Of a stretch of DNA of 36,475 nt, positions 24,823 through 32,778 are shown in pieces; position 1 is the first letter of the stretch; each line of letters opens with the position of its first letter. This stretch comes from Clostridia bacterium (GTDB taxonomy: Bacteria; Bacillota; Clostridia; Oscillospirales; Acutalibacteraceae): the NCBI GenBank assembly GCA_017441385.1, contig JAFRXY010000045.1, positions 1-36,475 on the forward strand. Direction: 5' to 3'. The position numbers and the translations under genes were made by a program. The notes below the pieces were generated by a model. It saw only the letters and a program-made list of their open reading frames with translations. It ran no database searches and was not told the origin of the DNA.

Positions 24823-25710
24823 CTACGGTGTTACGAATGCGTACCCCTGTGCGCGGGCGGCGTCGATGAAATCGCCCAGGATGGCGGCGTTGGTGGGAGA
24901 TACCGCGTGGAGCAGGTAAATCGCGCCGGGGTGGAGCCTTTCGGTGAGATTCCGAAGCGACTGCGCCCTGTCGCCGGGGGCGTTCGTATCCCAATCCTTA
25001 TAGGCAAAGCTCCACAGGCAGGTTCGGTACCCCATGTTTTTCGCCAGCGCAAGCGTCTGCTCGGAGAATTCTCCCTTCGGCGGCCGGAGAACATTCATGT
25101 CATAGCCGAAATTCTCTTTTACATAATCGTGCAGCAGGCCTATTTCCTCCCGGCAGGTGGCAAGCGGCTTCTCCGGCATGGAATAGTGCCGCCATGTGTG
25201 ATTGCCCACCACCTGCCCTTCTTCAATCATGCGCTGCACAAGGTCGCCTTCCCGCTTGGCGTAATCGCCCGTGATGAAGAACACCGCCTTCACGTTTTTC
25301 TCTTTCAGCGTGTCAAGAATCTCCGCCGTATGGCCGTTTTCATAGCCCTCATCAAAGGTGAGGAAGATCTTTTTGCTTTTTTCCGAAGCGTCCGAGCAGG
25401 CGAGGTCAACGAAAAATCCGCCAAGCTCTCCGTATTTCTCCTGTGAAGTCACCGCGTCATGGGGCCGGTTCAGGCTGTCGTAATTCCTGCCCTGTCCCCA
25501 GCAGATTTTCTTCGGGCTGAGAGCGGAAATTTCGATGGAAGGCTGTCCTTCCACCTCCTCCGAAGAAACGGCGGAAGGCGGCGTTTTTTCCGCTTCGCGC
25601 GCTGATTTCGGCGACGCCGACGCGTAGAACAGCGTGTTGACCGCAAACGCCAGCGACAGCACGAAGGCGCTGGCCGCCGAAATGAGCGTGAAATTTCTTT
25701 TTCTCCGCAA
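24823..25710 (-). CDS. pdaA: PdaA-like delta-lactam-forming polysaccharide deacetylase
   Basis: A 295-residue NodB-fold deacetylase. The N-terminus is basic with one membrane segment (about 7-29). The catalytic region has TFDEGYEN at 118-125, HTWRH with metal ligands His171 and His175, RPPKGEFS at 209-216, and the C-terminal HPGAIYLLHAVSPTNA. TF-D-x-GYENG, RPPxGxFSE and the HPGAIYLLH ending are typical of PdaA, which deacetylates muramic acid during spore-cortex synthesis, so the organism or its ancestors probably sporulate. The start is uncertain: the TTG at 25710 has AAAGGA nine bases upstream, while ATGs at 25719 and 25728 do not. The upstream sequence is a MITE-like element. Confidence 0.85.
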   Translation of the reverse strand: MRRKRNFTLISAASAFVLSLAFAVNTLFYASASPKSAREAEKTPPSAVSSEEVEGQPSIEISALSPKKICWGQGRNYDSLNRPHDAVTSQEKYGELGGFFVDLACSDASEKSKKIFLTFDEGYENGHTAEILDTLKEKNVKAVFFITGDYAKREGDLVQRMIEEGQVVGNHTWRHYSMPEKPLATCREEIGLLHDYVKENFGYDMNVLRPPKGEFSEQTLALAKNMGYRTCLWSFAYKDWDTNAPGDRAQSLRNLTERLHPGAIYLLHAVSPTNAAILGDFIDAARAQGYAFVTP

Positions 25711-25742
25711 TGCTGTCATTCCTTTCATTGATGATTTTATAA

Positions 25743-25923
25743 GAGCCTGTTCAGAATCTCCGCGTGTGCGGATGGCGCCGTCAGATTTTTCGCCAGATGA
25801 CGCCAAAACCGCAGGCAATACTTTGTGTATTAACTAGCGAAACATTCGTTTCGCTTGGATTTTGGCAAAATATGGCGGAAAAGATGCCAGCCAGACGTGC
25901 GTGGAGAGATTCTGAACAGGCTC
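25743..25923. mobile_element. MITE-like element with terminal inverted repeats
   Basis: About 181 bp bounded by 18-bp perfect inverted repeats: GAGCCTGTTCAGAATCTC on the left (25743-25760) and its complement on the right (25906-25923). TAA occurs immediately outside both ends, a possible 3-bp target duplication. A perfect 8-bp hairpin AGCGAAAC/GTTTCGCT sits near the middle (25836-25855). There is no transposase. End sequence and TNA-type duplication suggest mobilisation by an IS5-related transposase, which is inference only. Confidence 0.8.
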
Positions 25924-25926
25924 TAA

Positions 25927-25954
25927 GGCTGAACTGTCAGCCTTTTTTATTTTT
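25927..25954 (+). terminator. Orphan plus-strand terminator hairpin
   Basis: GGCTGA/TCAGCC with a four-base loop is followed by TTTTTTATTTTT on the plus strand. No plus-strand gene ends nearby. It abuts the right end of the MITE-like element, so the element may have inserted beside an existing terminator. Confidence 0.55.
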
Positions 25955-25965
25955 CCCCGCCGAAC

Positions 25966-26012
25966 AAAAAAAAGACCTGCATGATTCTTGCAAGCATGGA
26001 ATCATGCGGGTC
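25966..26012 (-). terminator. Terminator of the hflX operon
   Basis: A 14-bp stem with one wobble (25974-25987 with 25999-26012, 11-base loop) is followed on the minus strand by TTTTTTTT. It separates hflX from pdaA. Confidence 0.88.
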
Positions 26013-26101
26013 GTAGGATTTTGGTGAATTTTTTTAATATAAGTGCGGAATAAATATTCCATAATGTTGAATTTTAATGAAATATACTATTTGTTTATTG
26101 T

Positions 26102-27349
26102 TTACTGTAAATAATCTTTCAGCCGCTGTGCCGTCACGGTGTCGATCAGGCAATCCATCAGCAGTCCCCTGTCGTTGTATTCCTCCGAGAAGACCGTGCC
26201 GTTCTCCCGGACCATAGCCGACTGCCCGATCTCGCTGAAAGGAAAGAGCAGCTTCACTCTGGCTTTCTGGACGGGAAGCGCCTGCTCCACCGCTTCGAGA
26301 AGGGCGGGGAATCCCTCTCCCCTCCTGGCGCTGATTCTCACGCCTTCCACGCCGCCGATTTCGTCCAGATCCGCCTTGTCCGTTTTATTCAGCACCGTGA
26401 TGACAGGCTTATCGCCCGCCCCCAGTTCGCTGAGAAGATTCCGCGTGATGCTGAGATGATCCCGGAAGACGGGGGACGAGCAGTCGCAGACATTGAGAAT
26501 AATATCCGCCTGCACCGCTTCTTCCAGCGTGGATTTGAAGGCCTCTATCAGATGGTGCGGAAGCCGCCGGATGAATCCCACCGTGTCCACCAGCATAACG
26601 CTGCTGCCGGAAGGCAGTTCCAGCGCCCTTGCCGTGGGGTCGAGCGTGGCGAAGAGCATATCCTCCGAAAGCACCCCCGCGTCGGTCAGGGCGTTGAGCA
26701 GGGTGGACTTTCCGGCGTTGGTGTAGCCCACAATGGCAACGCAGACCACTCCGTCCCGCCGGCGGCGTTCCCGCTGACGGTCGCGCTGTCTTGCCACTTC
26801 CGAGAGCTTTTCCCTGAGCGAATCAATCCGCCTGTGAATGTGTCTGCGGTCGGTTTCCAGCTTGGTTTCGCCCGGGCCTCTGGTGCCGATACCGCCTCCC
26901 AGACGGCTCATGGCAACGCCCTTGCCGGTCAGCCGGGGCAGCATGTATCTCAGCTGGGCCAGTTCCACCTGGAGCTTGCCCTCGTTGGAGCGCGCCCGCG
27001 AGGCGAAAATGTCCAGAATCAGCATGGTGCGGTCGATGGTGCGAACGTCGGTCGCCTCCTCGATGTTGCGCATCTGAATGGGGGACAGCTCCCGGTCGAA
27101 GATAATCAGATCCACACCGTTGTCGCGGCAGAAATCCGCCATTTCCCTGAGAAAGCCCGAACCGACGCAGGTCGCCGGGTCGGGCGCCGGCCGCTTCTGG
27201 CAGATCACTCCGACCACTTCGGCGCCGGCTGTGCGGGCCAGCTCCCGCAGTTCGTCCAGCGATTCCTCCGTGTCGGGTTCGCCCAGATCCACGCCCGCCA
27301 GCAGGGCCGCGGTCGGTTTGGTATCGGTTTCATGCAGTTCCATAGGCAA
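26102..27349 (-). CDS. hflX: Ribosome-associated GTPase HflX
   Basis: A 415-residue GTPase that binds ribosomes and helps split stalled 70S particles in characterised bacteria. The N-terminal HflX domain ends in the glycine-rich RLGGGIGTRGPGETKLE segment (149-165), followed by a basic helical linker. The G domain has Walker A GYTNAGKS (208-215), DTVG (255-258) and NKTD (321-324). Length is typical. The start may be the TTG at 27349 (GGGA seven bases upstream) or the ATG at 27343. It lies three to nine bases after the upstream membrane-protein gene, so the two are cotranscribed. Confidence 0.95.
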   Translation of the reverse strand: MPMELHETDTKPTAALLAGVDLGEPDTEESLDELRELARTAGAEVVGVICQKRPAPDPATCVGSGFLREMADFCRDNGVDLIIFDRELSPIQMRNIEEATDVRTIDRTMLILDIFASRARSNEGKLQVELAQLRYMLPRLTGKGVAMSRLGGGIGTRGPGETKLETDRRHIHRRIDSLREKLSEVARQRDRQRERRRRDGVVCVAIVGYTNAGKSTLLNALTDAGVLSEDMLFATLDPTARALELPSGSSVMLVDTVGFIRRLPHHLIEAFKSTLEEAVQADIILNVCDCSSPVFRDHLSITRNLLSELGAGDKPVITVLNKTDKADLDEIGGVEGVRISARRGEGFPALLEAVEQALPVQKARVKLLFPFSEIGQSAMVRENGTVFSEEYNDRGLLMDCLIDTVTAQRLKDYLQ

Positions 27350-27352
27350 AAA

Positions 27353-28519
27353 TTAGTCCCTGCTGCTGCCGCTGTCAACGTACTTGTTCATCACGCTGAT
27401 CATGAAGAAAGCGCCGAATATCGCGCCCAGTACCGAGAATACGACATTGATGAGGAAGAATGTGAGCTGCTTGTCAAAGAGATAGCTCAGCGCCGCGGAG
27501 AAATTGGTGGTGTCGCTCACGTATGACAGCACCATGCCGAGGAACATGAATATCACCGAAATCACCGCGCTCACCGACATGCATATGCCCATGCCCGTGC
27601 CCTTGGAACGCACGCCGTGAAGCATGGTGTAGAACACGACGGCAAGCATTCCCGCCGGGAAGCAGAGCGCCGCCATGTGGAAATCGGCGATCATGGAAAC
27701 AATCAGGTAGGGAATGACGCCTATGCAGGCGCCCAGAGCCGCGCCAAGAATGCCCTTGCCGGCGGTGCCTTCCACCTCGGTAACGGGGGCATCGTCCCTG
27801 CCGCGGCGGGTTTCTCCCATGATCTCGCGGTATTCATCGCCGCTGTCGTCAAAGGAAATCCGATCATTGCCCCGGTCGGAATCGTTGTAGGTGCCGCCGA
27901 ATTTGTCGGAATAACGGTCGTCGTCGTACTGGGACTTCATGCCGGCATATTCGTCATAGGCCTCATCGTACTTGCTGCTGTCCGCCTTCAACGGAGCGTA
28001 CCGGCTCTCGTAATCGTCCTCCTCGTTCCTGCTTTCGGGCTTGGGAGCCGGTGCCGCCTGTGCCGGACGGCGGTTCTGCTTCTGCTTCGCGCTGCATTCC
28101 GCGCAGAGCGGCTGCACCATATTGTCCACAAAGGAGCGCTTGGTGGCTTTCGCGCCGCACTTCACGCAGGTATTCGGCACCCGGAATCCGCAGCGGCGGG
28201 CTTCCGCGGCCACAAATTCCAGCAGGCTGTCCATCGTGCGAAGGGAAATGCTTCCGCTGTCTTCGTCAAAAAACACCGCCAGATAATTTTCCACATCGCC
28301 TATCTGACCCCTGCTTATTTCTCCCTCCTCTGAGGCAAGAGCGTTTTCAAAGGTGTCAAACGCTCTGTTGTCCGAAGCGGACAGCATGAAGATGAACAGC
28401 TTGCCGCCGTCCTCCTCGCTCACCGAGAAGCCGCATCCCTGATAAACGCCGTATACAACGTCGCCCTCCTTGCGGTAATTGTTTGCAGACTGCCACGAAG
28501 ATAAAGACGAACTCATCAT
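27353..28519 (-). CDS. Zinc-ribbon membrane protein, unknown function
   Basis: A 388-residue protein I cannot assign to a named family. Residues 1-110 form a soluble domain of mixed alpha/beta character. A zinc-ribbon pattern follows (Cys118-x2-Cys121, Cys139-x2-Cys142), then a long charged, Asp/Tyr/Arg-rich disordered linker (about 145-250). Four hydrophobic segments make up the C-terminus (about 255-280, 283-302, 311-333, 352-376). The soluble parts probably face the cytoplasm. AGGAGG lies 11 bases before the ATG. First gene of the hflX operon, from a good promoter with repeated ATTGATAA elements in its leader. Confidence 0.8.
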   Translation of the reverse strand: MMSSSLSSWQSANNYRKEGDVVYGVYQGCGFSVSEEDGGKLFIFMLSASDNRAFDTFENALASEEGEISRGQIGDVENYLAVFFDEDSGSISLRTMDSLLEFVAAEARRCGFRVPNTCVKCGAKATKRSFVDNMVQPLCAECSAKQKQNRRPAQAAPAPKPESRNEEDDYESRYAPLKADSSKYDEAYDEYAGMKSQYDDDRYSDKFGGTYNDSDRGNDRISFDDSGDEYREIMGETRRGRDDAPVTEVEGTAGKGILGAALGACIGVIPYLIVSMIADFHMAALCFPAGMLAVVFYTMLHGVRSKGTGMGICMSVSAVISVIFMFLGMVLSYVSDTTNFSAALSYLFDKQLTFFLINVVFSVLGAIFGAFFMISVMNKYVDSGSSRD

Positions 28520-28598
28520 GTTATCAACATCCTCCTAAATCGTTGTCAATTCATCATTCTATTTATCAATAAGAATATCCGCTTATCAATCAAAGATT

Positions 28599-28627
28599 AT
28601 TCTACATCATTTCGTCTGAATCGTCAA
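28599..28627 (-). promoter_or_regulatory. Promoter of the zinc-ribbon protein-hflX operon
   Basis: -35 TTGACG at 28627-28622, a 17-base spacer, and -10 TAGAAT at 28604-28599. Downstream, two copies of ATTGATAA (minus strand), 12 bases apart, lie between the promoter and the ribosome site and could bind a regulator. Confidence 0.7.
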
Positions 28628-28756
28628 CATAAATATCTTCATTTTTTCGGCAGGTGAAGAATTTTTTAAAAATTCTTCATCTTTTCGGATGCATCATGAT
28701 TTTAATGTGTTATAAATAACTGCTGAAAAATCGTTGAAAATGCCATAAAAAAAGGA

Positions 28757-28785
28757 TTGAAATATGATAGAAAATATGATATATT
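28757..28785 (+). promoter_or_regulatory. Promoter of the PAP2 phosphatase gene
   Basis: -35 TTGAAA at 28757-28762, a 17-base spacer, and -10 TATATT at 28780-28785. About 70 bases upstream of the ATG; divergent from the hflX operon promoter. Confidence 0.65.
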
Positions 28786-28853
28786 ATACATGATACATTC
28801 TTATATCCAGGCGGCGGCACTTCATCGGCCGGCTGAAAACGGAGGATTTTATT

Positions 28854-29468
28854 ATGAACGACATACTGGATTTTCTTGGAACGCACATATCGTCGTTTGA
28901 CCGCAGTATGCTTTACGCGGTCAATCATTCCGTCAGGAATCCGTTTCTGGACTCGGTCATGCCGTACATCACCAAACTCGGAGACAAGGGCATTTTCTGG
29001 ATAGCGCTGGCCGTTATTCTGCTGATTCCCAAAAAAACCCGCAAAACCGGCGCGGCCATGGGGATCGCCATGCTGCTCGGCGTGATTATCGGCAACGGCA
29101 TTCTGAAAAATCTCGTTGCCCGCACCCGCCCCTTTGATCTGGCGAATCCGGTGGTTTCAAGAAGCCGGCTTCTCATCGACCCTCCGACCGATTACTCCTT
29201 CCCGTCGGGGCATACCCTTGCCAGCTTCGAGGCGGCTACCGCCATCTACAAGGATCACACCCTCTACGGATTCGCGGTGTTTCTGCTGGCTCTGCTGATC
29301 GCCTTCTCGCGTATCTATCTCCAGGTGCATTACCCCAGCGACGTGCTCGGCGGAGCGATACTGGGATTCCTGCTCGGTCTGCTGGGCAGCACCATCGTGC
29401 GCTGGATGAGCGACGTGTGGTCTTCACACAAGGAAAAAAAGGCTCAGAAAGAAGCGGAAAAGGCATAA
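28854..29468 (+). CDS. PAP2 family membrane phosphatase
   Basis: A 204-residue integral membrane phosphatase of the PAP2 superfamily. All three catalytic motifs are present: K85-x6-R92-P93, P117-S118-G119-H120, and S152-R153-x5-H159-x3-D163, within five or six membrane segments. Bacterial members remove phosphate from lipid pyrophosphates such as undecaprenyl pyrophosphate, or from phosphatidic acid or phosphatidylglycerol phosphate; the substrate here is not determined. The C-terminus is a short basic cytoplasmic tail. GGAGG precedes the ATG. The HD-domain gene follows after 93 bases with no clear terminator, so readthrough is possible. Confidence 0.93.
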   Translation: MNDILDFLGTHISSFDRSMLYAVNHSVRNPFLDSVMPYITKLGDKGIFWIALAVILLIPKKTRKTGAAMGIAMLLGVIIGNGILKNLVARTRPFDLANPVVSRSRLLIDPPTDYSFPSGHTLASFEAATAIYKDHTLYGFAVFLLALLIAFSRIYLQVHYPSDVLGGAILGFLLGLLGSTIVRWMSDVWSSHKEKKAQKEAEKA

Positions 29469-29561
29469 TTCACTCCGGAACGCGCTTCCGTTCAGCTGTC
29501 ATCACAGGCTGACCGCAATATTTTTCACGCCCGTTTTCAGGCGAGAAAGGGGATCTGATAA

Positions 29562-30845
29562 ATGGCCGGTTTTGATTTGTCCTCATTGTTAAAAAACTTT
29601 GACAGCAAAAATGTTGCGCTTGACGAGCGTTCCGTCAAAGTCAACAAGCGGCTTCATACCGTCGGTATTATTATCAGCATTATGATGTTCATCGCTACAA
29701 TCGTGCTGCTGATAATCGCCATTACAAAGGTTTATTCCATCAATCAGGATTTAACGTCAGGTAAAGTGACATATTCCACCGCAAACAACGTCAATCAGAT
29801 CGTGGCGTCGCTGCTGCTGCTGCTTGTCACTTCTATGACGGGTCTGATTTTCTTCAGGCTCTATCAGGCAAAACCGCCCTTTTCCAAAGGCAATATCCGC
29901 ATTATCCGCGTGGTCGCCATCATGCTGATTCTGCTCTCGGTGCTGCCGATCCTCTTTCAGATGGGCGTCGCGGGATTTTTCAATATCCCGATCAAGAAGA
30001 TCTCCATCAACTACATGTATATTTTCATAGGACTGATCTTCCACTGTATTTCCTATGTGTTTGAACACGGCGATATCGTACAGAGCAAAACCGGAGAAAC
30101 GATCTCCCTTCAGGAGAATATGATCCTGACCATGGCGGAGGCGGCCGAAGCCAAGTCGGGTAACGTCGGACAGCATATCAAGCGGGTTTCGGAATACACC
30201 CGTGTGCTGGCCAGAAATATGGGCATGTCCGATGAGGAAATCGAAAATCTCCGTCTGGCTTCCATGCTGCACGATATCGGCAATATTATGATCCCGGAGG
30301 AAATCATCGGCAAGGATAGTTCGCTCAACGATGAGGAGTTTGCCGTCATGAAAACCCACGTCGTCGCCGGAGCGCAATTGCTTGAGAACGCCGAGGGCCA
30401 GATGATGGTAGTTGCGCGGCAGGTGGCCATCGACCATCATGAGCACTGGGACGGCAACGGATATCTCGGCAAGGTCGGCAAGGAGATCAGCCTTCCCGGC
30501 AGGATCGTCGCGGTCGCCGACAGCTTTGACATGCTGATCAGCGCGAGGGGCTACAAGAGCGGCTGGGACACCAACAAGGTCTACCACGGCATATGCGACG
30601 ACAGCGGCAAGAAATTTGACCCCGAAATCATAAAGGTCTTCATTCAGTGCTACAAAGAGCTTCTGGAAGTCTACAAGAAATTCAACAAAACCGTCAGCAG
30701 GGATGTTGAAGTCTCAGAGGAAATCGCCGCCGAATACGACAAGATTCTCGGCGCATACAATCCCAAAAAGAAGCCCGAAGAAGAAACAAACGTTGCATCC
30801 AAATCCTATCAGGATGTTGAACTCGATCTCAGAAGGCTTATCTGA
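29562..30845 (+). CDS. Membrane-anchored HD-GYP-like phosphohydrolase
   Basis: A 427-residue protein with four N-terminal membrane segments (about 33-55, 80-99, 112-134, 149-167) and a cytoplasmic HD domain (about 182-375). Metal-binding residues are visible: His205, His237-Asp238, His266, His292-His293 and Asp320. The signature that reads GYP in cyclic-di-GMP phosphodiesterases is GYL here (300-302), within DHHEHWDGNGYLGKVG. The enzyme is probably a metal-dependent phosphodiesterase responding to a membrane signal, but cyclic-di-GMP as substrate is uncertain. A C-terminal charged tail follows. AAAGGGG lies upstream of the ATG. Confidence 0.88.
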   Translation: MAGFDLSSLLKNFDSKNVALDERSVKVNKRLHTVGIIISIMMFIATIVLLIIAITKVYSINQDLTSGKVTYSTANNVNQIVASLLLLLVTSMTGLIFFRLYQAKPPFSKGNIRIIRVVAIMLILLSVLPILFQMGVAGFFNIPIKKISINYMYIFIGLIFHCISYVFEHGDIVQSKTGETISLQENMILTMAEAAEAKSGNVGQHIKRVSEYTRVLARNMGMSDEEIENLRLASMLHDIGNIMIPEEIIGKDSSLNDEEFAVMKTHVVAGAQLLENAEGQMMVVARQVAIDHHEHWDGNGYLGKVGKEISLPGRIVAVADSFDMLISARGYKSGWDTNKVYHGICDDSGKKFDPEIIKVFIQCYKELLEVYKKFNKTVSRDVEVSEEIAAEYDKILGAYNPKKKPEEETNVASKSYQDVELDLRRLI

Positions 30846-30875
30846 TCGGCTGTCAGTCAAAAAATGCAATCATCA

Positions 30876-30917
30876 AAAAGCGCAGGCTGCTTTCTCTTTC
30901 AAGCAGCCTGCGCTTTT
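30876..30917. terminator. Bidirectional terminator
   Basis: A perfect 17-bp stem (30876-30892 with 30901-30917, eight-base loop) carries AAAA at one foot and TTTT at the other. It serves both the plus-strand HD gene and the convergent minus-strand M23 gene. Confidence 0.95.
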
Positions 30918-30936
30918 AGTTTGTGCTGAATATGTA

Positions 30937-32568
30937 TCAGAAATACCTCATGGGATTGGTTGCGGTGTTGTTCTTGCGGATTTCAAAATGGAGGTGAGGC
31001 CCTGTGGAACGTCCGGAATTGCCCACGCGGCCTATCGCCTGCCCCTTTGACACAGTGGCGCCGGAAGAAATGCTCACCGCGCTGAGGTGCGCGTAGCAGG
31101 TGGAATATCCGTTGCCGTGGGAAATGATGATGTGCAGACCGTAGCCGCCGGCGGAGCGCTTGACCGTGGCTTTGCCGGAATCGGCGGCAACGACCGTGCG
31201 TCCGTAAATGCCTCCGGTGGAAATATCAATGCCGCTGTGGAAACGTCCCCATCTGGGACCGAAGGGGGAAGAAATCGTCCGCACACCCGGCACCGGCCAT
31301 GTGAATTTGCCCGAGCCGACGCTGCTTGCCTTCTTGGTGCCGACCTCGTAGACCGCTTCCACAGGCTCCTTGGTGACGGTGGAAGAAATGACTTCGCTCG
31401 AAACCTGCACGCCGTTGATTTCGGTCACCAGCTTCACGACCTCGCGTTCGCCGTTGACGCCCTTTGTGACGCATTTTTTGTAGGAAGTCGGCTTGCTGTT
31501 GTTCTTGACGGTTTTCTTGGTGAATTTTATCGTTTCTTTTGTGGTGACGCTGCGCACCGTCTGTACCTTCAGCACGGGAAGCTCCTTCTCCAGCAGCACC
31601 GAGGTGCCGGGTTCGGGAATGTCCTCGAGATTCTCATTGAGCTTCATCAGCCGGCTGTAGGACATGTTGGCGACATTGGCGATGGACTGGGCGGTGTCCC
31701 CTTCCATGACGGTGTAGAACTGCGTTTCGGTGCGCTTCTTGGAGATGGTCTTGGCGAATTTGTCGGAGGACACAATCCTGTCGGTGGCATACAGACCGCT
31801 GATGATATCGGTGGTGCCGAGGAAAGTGACCTTCTCCCCGGGCGTTCCGGTCTTGTACTGGTCGAGGAAGCTTTCCATGATGAACTGAATATCGCCGTAG
31901 CTCTTGGCGGCGGCGCAAAGCTCGCCGTTTATGTAAAGCCCGTAGGCGCTTTCCACGTCGCTGCTGTCGGCGAGCAGCGCTTCGCAGAGCGTTTCCGGAC
32001 TCATATTCATGGAGGAACTCACCGACGCCATGGAGTATTTCGGCGTGAGAGATTCGATGTAGTCGTTGTTGGTATTGACGGTACGCTGGCTGAGAAGCTC
32101 CACGGCGGTGTTGTAGACGCTCTCGTCCTCGATGTAGCCCAGCGCCTTGCCGTTGCAGGTGACTTCCAGCTCGTGAGGCATGCCCGCCACCGCGGCAATG
32201 ACAGCCGCCAGCGCTCCGATACAGACCATCGGAAGCACCGTATTCAACACGCCGGCAAAGAAGCCCTTATGCCGGCTGAATGTCGCGCCCGCGCCGGCTT
32301 TCCCTCTGATTTCGCCCCATATGGCGCAGAATTCATTCCACGCTCCCACGGCGGGCTGAACCGCGTGACGGCTCACGAAACCGGCTATTCTGCCGCCGGC
32401 AGGGCGGAAGAACTTCCTCACCCCGCGCCGCTTGTTGTAGGTAAGGAACTGAATCTTAAGGCCTATGTAGCAGAGCAGACGGTAAAAACGGCTGAATAGG
32501 TTTCGCTTTTTGTTTTTGCCGTTTGCTTTTATCTTTTTGATGATTTCGCTTTTTGACATATTGCTCAC
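30937..32568 (-). CDS. LysM-G5-M23 peptidoglycan endopeptidase
   Basis: A 543-residue membrane-anchored wall hydrolase. A long basic cytoplasmic region (1-105) leads to a membrane segment (about 109-129), a globular region (about 132-280), a LysM domain (about 283-326), a G5 domain (about 334-410) and an M23 domain with zinc ligands His444, Asp448 and His527, plus His525. LysM and G5 are carbohydrate-binding modules, so the enzyme should be held on glycan while cutting peptide bridges. The start is GTG at 32568, with GGAGAG nine bases upstream; the ATG at 32559 is too far from it. Monocistronic between a promoter and a strong terminator. Confidence 0.93.
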   Translation of the reverse strand: MSNMSKSEIIKKIKANGKNKKRNLFSRFYRLLCYIGLKIQFLTYNKRRGVRKFFRPAGGRIAGFVSRHAVQPAVGAWNEFCAIWGEIRGKAGAGATFSRHKGFFAGVLNTVLPMVCIGALAAVIAAVAGMPHELEVTCNGKALGYIEDESVYNTAVELLSQRTVNTNNDYIESLTPKYSMASVSSSMNMSPETLCEALLADSSDVESAYGLYINGELCAAAKSYGDIQFIMESFLDQYKTGTPGEKVTFLGTTDIISGLYATDRIVSSDKFAKTISKKRTETQFYTVMEGDTAQSIANVANMSYSRLMKLNENLEDIPEPGTSVLLEKELPVLKVQTVRSVTTKETIKFTKKTVKNNSKPTSYKKCVTKGVNGEREVVKLVTEINGVQVSSEVISSTVTKEPVEAVYEVGTKKASSVGSGKFTWPVPGVRTISSPFGPRWGRFHSGIDISTGGIYGRTVVAADSGKATVKRSAGGYGLHIIISHGNGYSTCYAHLSAVSISSGATVSKGQAIGRVGNSGRSTGPHLHFEIRKNNTATNPMRYF

Positions 32569-32627
32569 TCGATGTCACTCTCCTTCCGAGTTACATGCCG
32601 TGTTGCAACTACTGTGGACGGTTGGCA

Positions 32628-32671
32628 GTTACAATACTGTTATATTATACTACAAATTTGTAATATTACAA
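32628..32671 (-). promoter_or_regulatory. Promoter of the LysM-G5-M23 gene with overlapping palindrome and WalR-like box
   Basis: -35 TTGTAA at 32671-32666, a 16-base spacer, and -10 TATAAT at 32649-32644. A perfect 14-bp palindrome TTGTAATATTACAA (32658-32671) covers the -35. TATAAC-AGTAT-TGTAAC at 32644-32628 matches the WalR consensus with one mismatch and starts at the last base of the -10, a position suited to a repressor. Confidence 0.6.
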
Positions 32672-32778
32672 CCCCGAAACGACATTTTCTTGCAAACTCA
32701 GCATAAATCATTCCGCCAGAAGGGGTAAAGAATCCATTTTGCACAAAATTGCGCTCATCCATTCAACACATACGTGAA

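Noticed and set aside
31087-32499. Long plus-strand open frame opposite the LysM-G5-M23 gene
   Set aside because: Antisense to an enzyme with intact domains. No start signal and a low-complexity mirror composition.
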